Shown here: positions 25,372 to 33,390 of the stretch, one piece after another | Numbering within the stretch: position 1 is the first letter of the stretch | Layout: each line of letters starts with the position of its first letter | Source: Chitinophagaceae bacterium | GTDB taxonomy: Bacteria; Bacteroidota; Bacteroidia; Chitinophagales; Chitinophagaceae | Assembly: GCA_016715365.1 (NCBI GenBank) | Contig: JADKAM010000001.1 | Location: 744,001-808,000 of the forward strand | Reading direction: 5' to 3' | Length of the DNA stretch: 64,000 nt | Made by a program: the position numbers and the translations under genes | The notes under the pieces: model-generated | What the model was told of the DNA's origin: nothing | Database searches by the model: none | The model's input: only the letters and a program-made list of their open reading frames with translations

Positions 25372-26955
25372 ATGAGTATATTTAATATCACTAAATCTAC
25401 CTTTATGCCTTTTTTCGATTTTCATTGCCACCCGGGTTTAAAACCACAATTTTCCAAACCTGCAACAAAGCCATCGCCATGGGAATATATTGATGCCAAA
25501 CTTGCCGTTGGAAAAGGATGGACGATCAGAATTAATACACTTTTTAATGAAGTGCTTAATTCACAATCAAACCTGACACAGTTATTTCAAAATGATGTAA
25601 GGTTGATAGGGGTAATACTGCATGCTGTAGAAAAAAAGATATGTGTATTGCTGGCCGATAAAAGTATTGTGAATAAAGGAAACATAAATCTTATTGATAA
25701 AAACCGGTTAACCTACCTGGCATCGGGCAAACATTCTTTTGAATTAATTAATGAAGAACTGGAGTGGCTTACTGCATCAGCCTCTCCCATACCCGGCGCA
25801 CAATTTAAAATAGTTAGCAAGCCAGCTGATTTTAAGGAAACGGATTATAATACCGTTTTTGGTATCATCATTATAGAAGGACTTCATTGTTTTTTTGATG
25901 ACCCGGATGCCGCTGATGCAAAAGAAAAATTCACCCAAAATTTTAATTCATTTACGGATGCCCACACGGTAGTATCCATGAACATCTGCCATATGCAGCA
26001 AAACCCGTTTTGCAACCATGCGTATGGCATTCAGCTTTTTAACCCGGCAGTATTTTATCCAAAAGAACAGGGCATTACAAAATGGGGTAACGAGGTAATT
26101 AATCTGATGATCAGTAAAAAAATACTGGTAGATATTAAACACATGAGCCTGCAAGCCAGGCTGGACCTGTATCGTATGTTTAAACTATCCAATCCACAAC
26201 CTGAATATGTGCAGCCCATCATTTGCACACATGCCGGAACAACAGGTTTACCCATCATAGAAAGGGTTAAGTATATCGAAAGTATTCCCGGCGACAAAGG
26301 CTCTGTGTACGAAGTAGTTTATCTAAAACCCAAAAGCAGATTTTATGATGATGTGTATCACAATTGCAGCAGCATTAATTTGTATGATGAGGATATTGAA
26401 AACATTTTTTTATCGGAAGGTATTATCGGGCTTTCTTTTGATCAGCGTATTTTGGGTTTTGGAGATGATAGCGGATTAACGCATGTAATAGTTCCGCACG
26501 ATGTGGAATACATCAGCCATAAGGAAGCCGGTTTCTTTTTTGGTCCCACACCTGAAAATTTACAGGTATGGCCCGTTGATACCAATGTTTGGGCCAGCGA
26601 AGACTTTGCTGATCTTGAACCGGCAGCGTATCCCGATCTTCACCGGAGATTTTTGATAAATAATATCATGCATATTTTGTGGGTAGCCAGTCAGCATTCA
26701 TTCATTGGTATAAATAAAGCAGCGAAACAAATTTGCATAGGTACCGATTTTGATGGATTAATAAATGCTATCGATTGTTGCAAGAATGCAAACGGATTAC
26801 AGCAATTAAAAGAAGACATGCGGCAAGACCTGGCAGATTTATTGAACAGTAATGGATTTCATACGCTTAATGTGGATGCATTGCTGGAAGATATTTTTTA
26901 TAATAACGGAAAGAATTTTATGCTTAAAAGGCTTAAAGAAATGAAAGGTAGCTGA
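25372..26955 (+). CDS. Peptidase M19 (membrane dipeptidase)-like amidohydrolase
   Basis: The 527-residue protein looks like a metal-dependent amidohydrolase of the renal dipeptidase type, though longer than usual. Candidate metal ligands follow the family's order: HxH in FDFHCHPG near the start, Glu in IIIIEGLHCF, His in VDIKHMSLQARLDLY, His in ICTHAGTTG and Asp in ICIGTDFDGLINA. The enzyme class hydrolyses dipeptides or other small amides. A second start, ATG 25405 (MPFFDFHCH), is also plausible. No signal peptide is seen, so it is probably cytoplasmic. It stands alone between two terminators. The substrate is uncertain. Confidence 0.72.
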   Translation: MSIFNITKSTFMPFFDFHCHPGLKPQFSKPATKPSPWEYIDAKLAVGKGWTIRINTLFNEVLNSQSNLTQLFQNDVRLIGVILHAVEKKICVLLADKSIVNKGNINLIDKNRLTYLASGKHSFELINEELEWLTASASPIPGAQFKIVSKPADFKETDYNTVFGIIIIEGLHCFFDDPDAADAKEKFTQNFNSFTDAHTVVSMNICHMQQNPFCNHAYGIQLFNPAVFYPKEQGITKWGNEVINLMISKKILVDIKHMSLQARLDLYRMFKLSNPQPEYVQPIICTHAGTTGLPIIERVKYIESIPGDKGSVYEVVYLKPKSRFYDDVYHNCSSINLYDEDIENIFLSEGIIGLSFDQRILGFGDDSGLTHVIVPHDVEYISHKEAGFFFGPTPENLQVWPVDTNVWASEDFADLEPAAYPDLHRRFLINNIMHILWVASQHSFIGINKAAKQICIGTDFDGLINAIDCCKNANGLQQLKEDMRQDLADLLNSNGFHTLNVDALLEDIFYNNGKNFMLKRLKEMKGS

Positions 26956-27032
26956 CATAAAAAGCTTTACTTAAAAGCAACAGGTCTTTGGAAATATCGC
27001 TCCAATATTATTTTTTTTATTCATAAACAGGC

Positions 27033-27060
27033 AAAAAAGGGTGTTTTTACCCCCTTTTAT
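27033..27060 (+). terminator. Weak hairpin after the M19-like gene
   Basis: AAAAGGG (27035-27041) pairs with CCCTTTT (27052-27058) around a T-rich loop, and ATT follows. It is the only terminator candidate close to the gene. Confidence 0.45.
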
Positions 27061-27125
27061 TACCACTTTGAGGTATTTTTTATTCCAAAAAACTGTCTTC
27101 TATTTGTTTATTAGTTCTAACCGCT

Positions 27126-27266
27126 GGCCTCTCTGAAAATCAAATAAATTATCAGGCCCGTTTTTAAGACCGAACCTTTTTGAGAACAAGGGAATCTTTC
27201 CTTTGTGGATTTTTCTCATGCTTGAACACATCCCCGTCCCGATTCCTCGGGATGGGTCTTTTTTTT
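27126..27266 (+). ncRNA. Candidate structured RNA upstream of recA
   Basis: This stretch of the 450-base gap has no open frame but shows three consecutive hairpins. The first pairs GGCC plus CTGAAAAT with ATTATCAG plus GGCC (27126-27158). The second pairs GAGA/TCTC and ACAAGGGAA/TTCCTTTGT around a TCT loop (27182-27217). The third is a strong terminator (27233-27256 plus T-run). The recA promoter lies after it, so it is not the recA leader. TTCTATTTG at about 27099-27107 might be the promoter region. Class unknown; I did not see 6S, SRP or tmRNA signatures. Confidence 0.45.
27233..27266 (+). terminator. Strong rho-independent terminator
   Basis: CCCGTCCCGA (27233-27242) pairs with TCGGGATGGG (27247-27256) over 10 bp with one G-U pair. 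TCTTTTTTTT follows. It ends whatever is transcribed across 27060-27230. Confidence 0.93.
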
Positions 27267-27315
27267 GGAGGAACTGCAGGAAGCTAAATAAATTAACAAA
27301 AAAATACTAAAATAA

Positions 27316-27347
27316 TTAGTGTTAATAAAATTAAACCCCTATCTTTG
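27316..27347 (+). promoter_or_regulatory. Promoter of recA
   Basis: TTAG (27316-27319, consensus TTTG), a 20-base spacer and TATCTTTG (27340-27347, exact TAnnTTTG) form a good Bacteroidota sigma-A promoter. The leader would be about 50 bases. Confidence 0.75.
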
Positions 27348-27404
27348 ATTCCGAATTTACATTTACAACGCAAAACCAGATACATCAATTAAAAAATTCA
27401 GACA

Positions 27405-28424
27405 ATGAGCAAAACAGAAAATTTAGAAAGAACAGAAAAGTTTAAGGCGCTAAAATTAACGATGGACAAAATCGATAAAGATTTTGGCAAGGGGTCGGTA
27501 ATGATGATGAGTGATAAAGGAGTTGTAGAACAGGAAGTTATTTCAACAGGTTCTATTGGCCTGGATATGGCATTGGGAATAGGCGGCCTGCCCAAAGGAA
27601 GGGTTGTTGAAATTTATGGTCCGGAGAGTTCAGGTAAAACAACTTTGGCTATTCATGTAATTGCAGAGGCACAAAAGAAAGGCGGAATGTGTGCTTTTAT
27701 TGATGCTGAGCACGCATTTGATAGTGTATATGCACAAAAGCTGGGTGTTGATATTGATAATCTTTTGATATCTCAACCAGATTACGGCGAGCAGGCTTTG
27801 GAAATTGCAGACCGTTTAATTCTTTCCGGAGCTTTGGATGTAGTTGTAATTGATTCAGTTGCAGCATTGGTACCAAAAAGTGAACTGGAAGGAGAAATGG
27901 GCGATAGTAAGATGGGATTGCAGGCAAGATTGATGAGCCAGGCATTACGAAAGTTAACAGCTACTATTAATAAAACAAACAGCTGCTGTATTTTTATTAA
28001 CCAGCTGCGTGAAAAAATTGGTGTTATGTTCGGTAATCCCGAAACAACCACCGGTGGTAATGCATTAAAATTCTACGCTTCCGTACGTTTGGATATCCGT
28101 CGTATGGCACAGATAAAAGATGGTGAAGAATCAATTGGAAACCATGTAAAGGTAAAAGTGGTAAAAAATAAAGTAGCACCACCTTTTCGCCTGGCCGAAT
28201 TTGATATCATTTATGGCGAAGGTATTTCTAAAGTGGGCGAAATTATTGATATGGGTGTGGAACTGGGCATTGTGCAAAAAAGCGGAAGCTGGTTTAGTTA
28301 CAATAGTGATAAACTTGGACAGGGGCGAGAATCAGTAAAACAATTGATGCTGGATAATCCGGAAATGGCTAATGAGATTGAGGCTAAGATCAGGGAAAAA
28401 ATTAAAGAAATGCAATCGGCTTAA
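27405..28424 (+). CDS. recA: Recombinase RecA
   Basis: RecA forms ATP-dependent filaments on single-stranded DNA, catalyses strand exchange and triggers LexA autocleavage. The 339-residue protein has the Walker A GPESSGKTT (residues 72-80), Walker B LDVVVIDSVAALVPK, loop L1 EGEMGDSKMGLQARLMSQALRKLT and loop L2 INQLREKIGVMFGNPETTTGGNALKFY. Its N-terminal helix is slightly longer than in E. coli, and the acidic C-terminal tail is short. It has its own promoter and a terminator just after the stop. No obvious SOS operator was recognised. Confidence 0.98.
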   Translation: MSKTENLERTEKFKALKLTMDKIDKDFGKGSVMMMSDKGVVEQEVISTGSIGLDMALGIGGLPKGRVVEIYGPESSGKTTLAIHVIAEAQKKGGMCAFIDAEHAFDSVYAQKLGVDIDNLLISQPDYGEQALEIADRLILSGALDVVVIDSVAALVPKSELEGEMGDSKMGLQARLMSQALRKLTATINKTNSCCIFINQLREKIGVMFGNPETTTGGNALKFYASVRLDIRRMAQIKDGEESIGNHVKVKVVKNKVAPPFRLAEFDIIYGEGISKVGEIIDMGVELGIVQKSGSWFSYNSDKLGQGRESVKQLMLDNPEMANEIEAKIREKIKEMQSA

Positions 28425-28460
28425 AAGCAGAAAAAAACTACTTATTGGGTTAGTAAGTAT

Positions 28461-28497
28461 AAAGCTGTTGTGTATAAAAACACAATGGCTTTTTTTA
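28461..28497 (+). terminator. Rho-independent terminator of recA
   Basis: AAAGCTGTTGTGT (28461-28473) and ACACAATGGCTTT (28480-28492) pair over 13 bp with two G-U pairs. A T-run follows to 28496. The stem includes the GTG (28470) and ATG (28485) that would otherwise look like starts of the next gene. Confidence 0.85.
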
Positions 28498-28547
28498 TTG
28501 CCTTATTTTTACTCACCCGATTCTTTGGACAGCTTAAAAAAAATTTT

Positions 28548-29441
28548 TTGAACAAAAGAAGTATAGCGCATATAGCATTGATCTTTACAAATATATTCTT
28601 TGCTATAAATCTTTCTGCGGTGAAGCATCTTACCAATAATGACCTGGTGCAGGCTTTTGGCTTAAATGTAGTAAGGATTGGGGTATCTGTAATTTTATTT
28701 TGGATATTATTTTTAATTAAGCCGGTAAGAATAAAAATAGATAAGGCAGACAGGATGCGGCTTTTTCTTTGTGCCCTTTTTGGCATCGCCATTAATCAAT
28801 TGATGTTTATAAAAGGCCTTTCATTAACCTACTCTATTCACGCAGCACTGTTATTACTTATCACACCCATTCTTATTGTCATTATCGCTGCCTGGATTTT
28901 AAAAGAACGCCTGGGCATTTTAAAGGTAACCGGGCTGGCATTGGGTATTTCAGGAGCCCTGGTATTAATTTTAGCAAAAGATAACTCGGGCAATGGCACA
29001 AATGTTTTACTGGGAAATTTGTTTATCATCATCAATGCAATATGCTACACCATCTATTTCATTATAGTAAAACCATTAATGGTTAAGTACAATGCAATTG
29101 TAGTGTTAAGATGGATTTTTACAATCGGACTGGTCTTAGTACTTCCCTTTGGCTGGGTTGAGTTTACGGAAATACCCTGGAGACAGTATACTGCTATTGA
29201 TTTTACAGCCATGGGTCTTATTGTTATAACCGGCACCTTCCTGGCTTATTTGTTTAACTTATATGGCATAAAAATACTGGGCCCATCTGTTGCCGGATTT
29301 TATATTTATACACAACCTGTTTTCGCAGCATTAATTGCAATGTTCTTTTTAAATGAACAACTGGAAATGTATAAGATTGTAGCTGCAGTACTTATTTTCA
29401 GTGGAGTTTACCTGGCAAATAAACAGTTTCAAGATGATTAA
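28548..29441 (+). CDS. EamA/DMT superfamily transporter
   Basis: This inner-membrane permease has ten predicted helices in two EamA repeats. From the TTG at 28548 (MNKRSIAHIALIFTNIFFAIN) it has 297 residues, the family's normal length and N-terminus. The longer frame from 28470 would start inside the recA terminator and is rejected. Repeat landmarks are TYSIHAALLLLITPILIVIIAAWILKERLG and GPSVAGFYIYTQPVFAALIAMFFLNEQLE. Substrate unknown; metabolites such as amino acids are typical. It overlaps the next gene by 8 bases (ATGATTAA), implying coupled translation. Confidence 0.88.
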   Translation: MNKRSIAHIALIFTNIFFAINLSAVKHLTNNDLVQAFGLNVVRIGVSVILFWILFLIKPVRIKIDKADRMRLFLCALFGIAINQLMFIKGLSLTYSIHAALLLLITPILIVIIAAWILKERLGILKVTGLALGISGALVLILAKDNSGNGTNVLLGNLFIIINAICYTIYFIIVKPLMVKYNAIVVLRWIFTIGLVLVLPFGWVEFTEIPWRQYTAIDFTAMGLIVITGTFLAYLFNLYGIKILGPSVAGFYIYTQPVFAALIAMFFLNEQLEMYKIVAAVLIFSGVYLANKQFQDD

Positions 29442-29898
29442 TTTCTTAAGGGCAACAACAGACGAAGAATATAGATACGCCGCTATGCTTTTTAAAGAAT
29501 ATGCAGCATCGCTGGATATAGATCTTGATTTTCAGCATTTTGATATGGAACTCAGGGAAATAAATAAAATGTACAGTTTGCCGGAAGGTGGAATTATACT
29601 TTGTAAGAGCGGGGATGAATATATTGGTTGTGTAGGGATAAGAAAACTCGATCGTAATACCGCTGAAATAAAAAGAATGTTTATAAAACCAGCTTATCAA
29701 AAACAGGGTTTAGGAAAATCGTTGCTGCAACAAGCCGTAAAACTTGCCAAAACACTTAATTACACTGCCATAAGATTAGACACATTGAATCATATGGCAC
29801 CAGCAATTAAACTTTACAGGCAATTTGGGTTTTATGAAATACCTGCTTATTATAATAATCCAAACGCAACTGCAATTTATTTTGAAATGAAATGCTGA
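29434..29898 (+). CDS. GNAT family N-acetyltransferase
   Basis: This predicted acetyl-CoA-dependent transferase has 154 residues from ATG 29434. The GNAT core is clear: IGCVGIRKLDRNTAEIKRMFIKPAYQKQGLGKSLLQQAV, with the acetyl-CoA-binding R/Q-x-x-G-x-G/A loop (QKQGLG), then IRLDTLNHMAPAIKLYRQFGFYEI. It is translationally coupled to the EamA transporter. A shared role, such as modification and export of one compound, is possible but not shown. Its stop codon abuts the stop of the convergent next gene with no gap. Confidence 0.9.
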   Translation: MINFLRATTDEEYRYAAMLFKEYAASLDIDLDFQHFDMELREINKMYSLPEGGIILCKSGDEYIGCVGIRKLDRNTAEIKRMFIKPAYQKQGLGKSLLQQAVKLAKTLNYTAIRLDTLNHMAPAIKLYRQFGFYEIPAYYNNPNATAIYFEMKC

Positions 29899-30540
29899 TT
29901 ATTTACACTTGTTATATTTCTTAATAAGTTGTTTCAGGCTATAATCACGGTATGATAATAAATCCCACATAGATTGGGGAATTTTTTTGCATCCCCCCAT
30001 GATAGCATATAATTGGTTTACATAGCCTTTATCTTCAGCGATCTGAACTTTAGACCTGACGCCACTGTATCTTGAACGGTCATTATTATAATTATCAAGA
30101 CCTCCCTGGAGAAAATACCTGATTACCAGTTGTAAAGGCTTCTGGTCTGCAGGAGTTTTATAAAAATAAAAAGGCGTTTTCATATTATCAGTTACATAAT
30201 ATAAATTAATTTTTGGAGTAGAATAAATCTCATTAAGTATAAGTACGGTGTCAATTGATCCTTTATTTATAAAATCTATATCAAGATCGCTAAGGTTGTC
30301 GCTATACGTTAATAATTTACATAAAACCACGGTCTGACCGTTAAAACTTCTGCTTTTAACTTTGTAAACATCTGATGCTTTAACCTCCGATACAGCTGAA
30401 GCGGAAACATAAAAAACTTTGTTCTTCAGCTTGATATCTCCCCAAATAGTGTCACCGCTATTCTTAATAAGGTAATCTGCTTTTTGACAAAGAGCCGTAC
30501 CTGATATAAAAAATGATGCAAAGGCAAAGAAAAATCTCAT
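29899..30540 (-). CDS. Exported protein of unknown function
   Basis: I do not recognise this family. From ATG 30540 it has 213 residues with a signal peptide (MRFFFAFASFFISGTALC|QKAD). The body begins with DYLIKNSGDTIWGDIKLKNK, a pattern I associate with Bacteroidota exported proteins of unknown function, and has a KVKASDVYKVKS strand region, then a Lys-rich C-terminus. The frame extends to 30606, but the signal peptide favours 30540. TATTTTTC, about 20 bases before the start on the minus strand, could be a -7 box. Confidence 0.6.
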   Translation of the reverse strand: MRFFFAFASFFISGTALCQKADYLIKNSGDTIWGDIKLKNKVFYVSASAVSEVKASDVYKVKSRSFNGQTVVLCKLLTYSDNLSDLDIDFINKGSIDTVLILNEIYSTPKINLYYVTDNMKTPFYFYKTPADQKPLQLVIRYFLQGGLDNYNNDRSRYSGVRSKVQIAEDKGYVNQLYAIMGGCKKIPQSMWDLLSYRDYSLKQLIKKYNKCK

Positions 30541-30648
30541 AACATGTTTTTTTAAAGAAAAATAGGTTTTGTATGACTGCTTTGGTATTACAAACGAAAA
30601 AAACAATTGTTTGGTTGTTTTATTAAAATTTATTCTTCCTTCACCGGG

Positions 30649-31176
30649 TTAGAAAACATTTTTGGGGTAATCAAAAAATAAAAATTCCTTTTTTGCTTTG
30701 CTGAAGCCAGACCAGCTGGTTATTGCTGCTGTAATTCCAAAAATCCCACAGGTAGGCATGTTATCAATTCTGGTGTTGGTATTAAGGCTGTTAATAAAAT
30801 AAGAAATACCCGGGTTATGAGAAAAAACGGCAACTATATCCAACTCATCCGGTAAACCCGAAACCACTTCATAAAAAATTTCGGGGGAAGCATGGTACAG
30901 GGCAGAAATAAAAATAATACCAGCGGCCGGCATTTTTAATGTTTCTGAAAAGAGTTCTGCTGTTTTTTTTGCTCTTATTGCCGGGCTGGATACCAATGCA
31001 TCTATTTTGAACTTTTTATCTGCAAGCCTTTTTGCCATTAAAGGCGCATCTGATTTTCCTCTTTCATTCAGCGGGCGTTCAAAATCGTTACCAAAAAAAC
31101 TTTGATCACTTTTGGCATGGCGGATAATAATAAGTTTTTTCAATGGCCTGTTTTTACCAAGTAATACATAGCTCAT
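30649..31176 (-). CDS. SixA-like phosphohistidine phosphatase
   Basis: This histidine-phosphatase superfamily enzyme is predicted to dephosphorylate phosphohistidine on phosphorelay or other proteins. The RHG motif is LIIIRHAKSD, with the second Arg in SSPAIRAKKTAEL and the second catalytic His in VFSHNPGISYF. It has 175 residues from ATG 31176; a TTG at 31143 (LKKLIIIRHAKSD) would give the more usual N-terminus. E. coli SixA acts on ArcB; no partner is evident here. Confidence 0.9.
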   Translation of the reverse strand: MSYVLLGKNRPLKKLIIIRHAKSDQSFFGNDFERPLNERGKSDAPLMAKRLADKKFKIDALVSSPAIRAKKTAELFSETLKMPAAGIIFISALYHASPEIFYEVVSGLPDELDIVAVFSHNPGISYFINSLNTNTRIDNMPTCGIFGITAAITSWSGFSKAKKEFLFFDYPKNVF

Positions 31177-31302
31177 TTGTACATAGCTAACTGGTATGCA
31201 AAAATCAAATACAATGAGCGTAGTTTTATAAAAGTATAAAATTTTTCAGTAAACCTGCCATTAGCAAACCAAACTTCCCCAACTTTACACCTAAACCCGG
31301 TT

Positions 31303-32454
31303 ATGCACCTACTCTTTTTGCGCACATTATCTTTTATTGCTGTTATACTCATTTTATTTTCATGCGCCACAACAAAAAGAACCACACAAACAGCTGTTAA
31401 TATCAGCAGCCTTAAATACCTGGGTGCTCATGAAATACCTTACGATTTTAAATATAAAAATACCATAGTTGGAGGCCTGTCGGGAATTGACTACGATGCA
31501 AAGCATGATCTGTATTACCTGATTAGCGATGACAGGGCCGATAAAAACCCGGTACGTTTTTATTGTGCCAGCATATATTTTACACAAAACGGAATTGACA
31601 GCCTGGTCTTTACCAACGTAATAAACATATTACAGCCCGGGGGCAGTTTTTATCCCAACAGAAAACAGGACCCTTTTAAGAACCCGGATCCCGAAGCGAT
31701 CCGCTACAACCCACTAAGCAGGCAACTGGTTTGGAGCAGTGAAGGAGAAAGGGTTTTAGAATTAAAAGATACGGTATTGGTTAACCCTTCGGTATTGATT
31801 ATTGAGCCTGGCGGTAAGTACATAGACAGTTTTGCATTACCTGCAAATATGATAATCAATACAACAGAAAAGGGCCCAAGAAGAAATGGCGTGTTTGAAG
31901 GAATGAGTTATGCGGATAATTACAAAACCCTTTTTGTAAATATTGAAGAGCCTTTGTTTGAAGATGGCCCAAGGGCTGATACTGTTGAAAACAATGCTTT
32001 AATAAGAATATTAAAATTTGATGTGGCAGAAAAAAAATGCATTGCCCAATATGCCTATAAATTAGACAAGATTGCCTATGCCCCCAATCCGGAAACGGCT
32101 TTTAAAATTAACGGTGTATCAGATATTCTTAGCTTGGGTAATAATAAACTGCTGGTAATGGAACGCTCAGCTTCAAAAGGAAGAATACCTGCTACCATAA
32201 AGCTTTTTATAGCAGATTTAAATGGTGCAACCGATATCAGTTTTACAACATTGAAAAACAACCGGTCTTTTATTGCAGCTAAAAAATCGTTGTTATTAAA
32301 TATGGATGACCTGGGTATTTATACTGATAACCTGGAAGGGATAACTTTTGGCCCGCTTTTGCCCAACGGGCATAAAACTTTATTATTTGTAGCCGATAAT
32401 AATTTCAGTAATACAGAAAAAGCACAGTTATTGTTATTTGAAGTACTGGAATAA
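31303..32454 (+). CDS. Esterase-like phytase-family lipoprotein
   Basis: The 383-residue exported protein has a lipobox, ILFSC, after a hydrophobic signal. The domain fits the phytase-like/esterase-like family (PF13449): GGLSGIDYDAKHDLYYLISDDRA near the start, DPEAIRYNP, SEGERVLEL, RRNGVFEGMSYADNYKTLFVNIEEPL, VMERSASKGRI and DNLEGITFGPLLPNGHKTLLFVADNNFS at the end. These form a beta-propeller with acidic metal-binding loops. Phosphoesterase activity is suggested but substrates vary. It is 65 bases upstream of the S1/P1 nuclease gene. Confidence 0.87.
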   Translation: MHLLFLRTLSFIAVILILFSCATTKRTTQTAVNISSLKYLGAHEIPYDFKYKNTIVGGLSGIDYDAKHDLYYLISDDRADKNPVRFYCASIYFTQNGIDSLVFTNVINILQPGGSFYPNRKQDPFKNPDPEAIRYNPLSRQLVWSSEGERVLELKDTVLVNPSVLIIEPGGKYIDSFALPANMIINTTEKGPRRNGVFEGMSYADNYKTLFVNIEEPLFEDGPRADTVENNALIRILKFDVAEKKCIAQYAYKLDKIAYAPNPETAFKINGVSDILSLGNNKLLVMERSASKGRIPATIKLFIADLNGATDISFTTLKNNRSFIAAKKSLLLNMDDLGIYTDNLEGITFGPLLPNGHKTLLFVADNNFSNTEKAQLLLFEVLE

Positions 32455-32519
32455 ATTTTTTTATAAGCGGAATATATTTTGCCGCATTAAGTTAGCTTTA
32501 CATTTCAAATTTTACAGCA

Positions 32520-33311
32520 ATGATTAACCTGTTTAAAAAAACAACGATACTTTTTTTATTTCTGTACCTGCCATTTTGCAGCATGGCATGGGGTGTTTTA
32601 GGCCATCGCATAGTGGGTCAGGTAGCAGACTCCTATCTTACAAAAAACACTAAACGTGAAATTTTTAAGATACTGGGTAACGAATCGGTTGCCATGACAA
32701 GTAACTGGCCCGATTTTATTAAATCAGATCCATCTTACAAATACCTGGATGTATGGCATTATATTAATTTGAGATCGGGGTTAAGTGAGACCGACCTGAA
32801 GAATTATCTGGCCACCGACACAGTAACCGATGCCTACACAAAACTAAACTGGTTAACTGCACAGCTTAAAAATAAGGAACTGGAGCAGGATAAAAAAGTG
32901 TTGTACTTACGCCTGCTGATACATATTGTCGGTGATTTACATCAGCCTTTGCATATTGGCAGGGCTGAGGACCGTGGTGGAAATGGTGTAAAAGTAAACT
33001 GGTTTAAAGACCCTTCAAACCTGCATACAGTGTGGGATACGAAACTGATCGACTTTCAACAGTTAAGTTATACCGAATATGCAACTTCCATAAATTATAC
33101 AACCAAAGCCCAGAGAAATGAATGGCAGGCCGAACCGGTTAGTGAGTGGATCTGGCAATCGTATCAACACACAGAAAAAATTTATGCCGAAACAAAACCG
33201 GATTCCAATTTAAGCTACGAATACAATTTTAAATTTATTGGCGTTGTTAATCAGCAATTATTAAAAGGAGGTGTTCATTTAGCAGGTTTACTAAATGAAA
33301 TTTTCAACTAA
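32520..33311 (+). CDS. S1/P1 family nuclease
   Basis: This secreted trinuclear zinc nuclease cuts single-stranded DNA and RNA and may act as a 3'-nucleotidase. It has 263 residues. The signal peptide ends at SMA|WGVLGHRIV, so Trp becomes the mature N-terminus, as required for the Zn site. Other ligands are visible in GHRIVG, DVWHYIN, LLIHIVGDLHQPLH, GGNGVKVNWF and NLHTVWDTKLID. It probably supports phosphate or nucleotide scavenging, consistent with the phytase-like lipoprotein just upstream. Confidence 0.95.
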   Translation: MINLFKKTTILFLFLYLPFCSMAWGVLGHRIVGQVADSYLTKNTKREIFKILGNESVAMTSNWPDFIKSDPSYKYLDVWHYINLRSGLSETDLKNYLATDTVTDAYTKLNWLTAQLKNKELEQDKKVLYLRLLIHIVGDLHQPLHIGRAEDRGGNGVKVNWFKDPSNLHTVWDTKLIDFQQLSYTEYATSINYTTKAQRNEWQAEPVSEWIWQSYQHTEKIYAETKPDSNLSYEYNFKFIGVVNQQLLKGGVHLAGLLNEIFN

Positions 33312-33390
33312 ACCCTTGACTGAAATAACAAAGATTGACTTGATAATAAAGCTGTATCAACACAAAACACATAACTCCAAACACAAAACA

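Noticed and set aside
28470..28547. Upstream extension of the EamA transporter
   Set aside because: The starts at 28470 and 28485 are part of the recA terminator stem.
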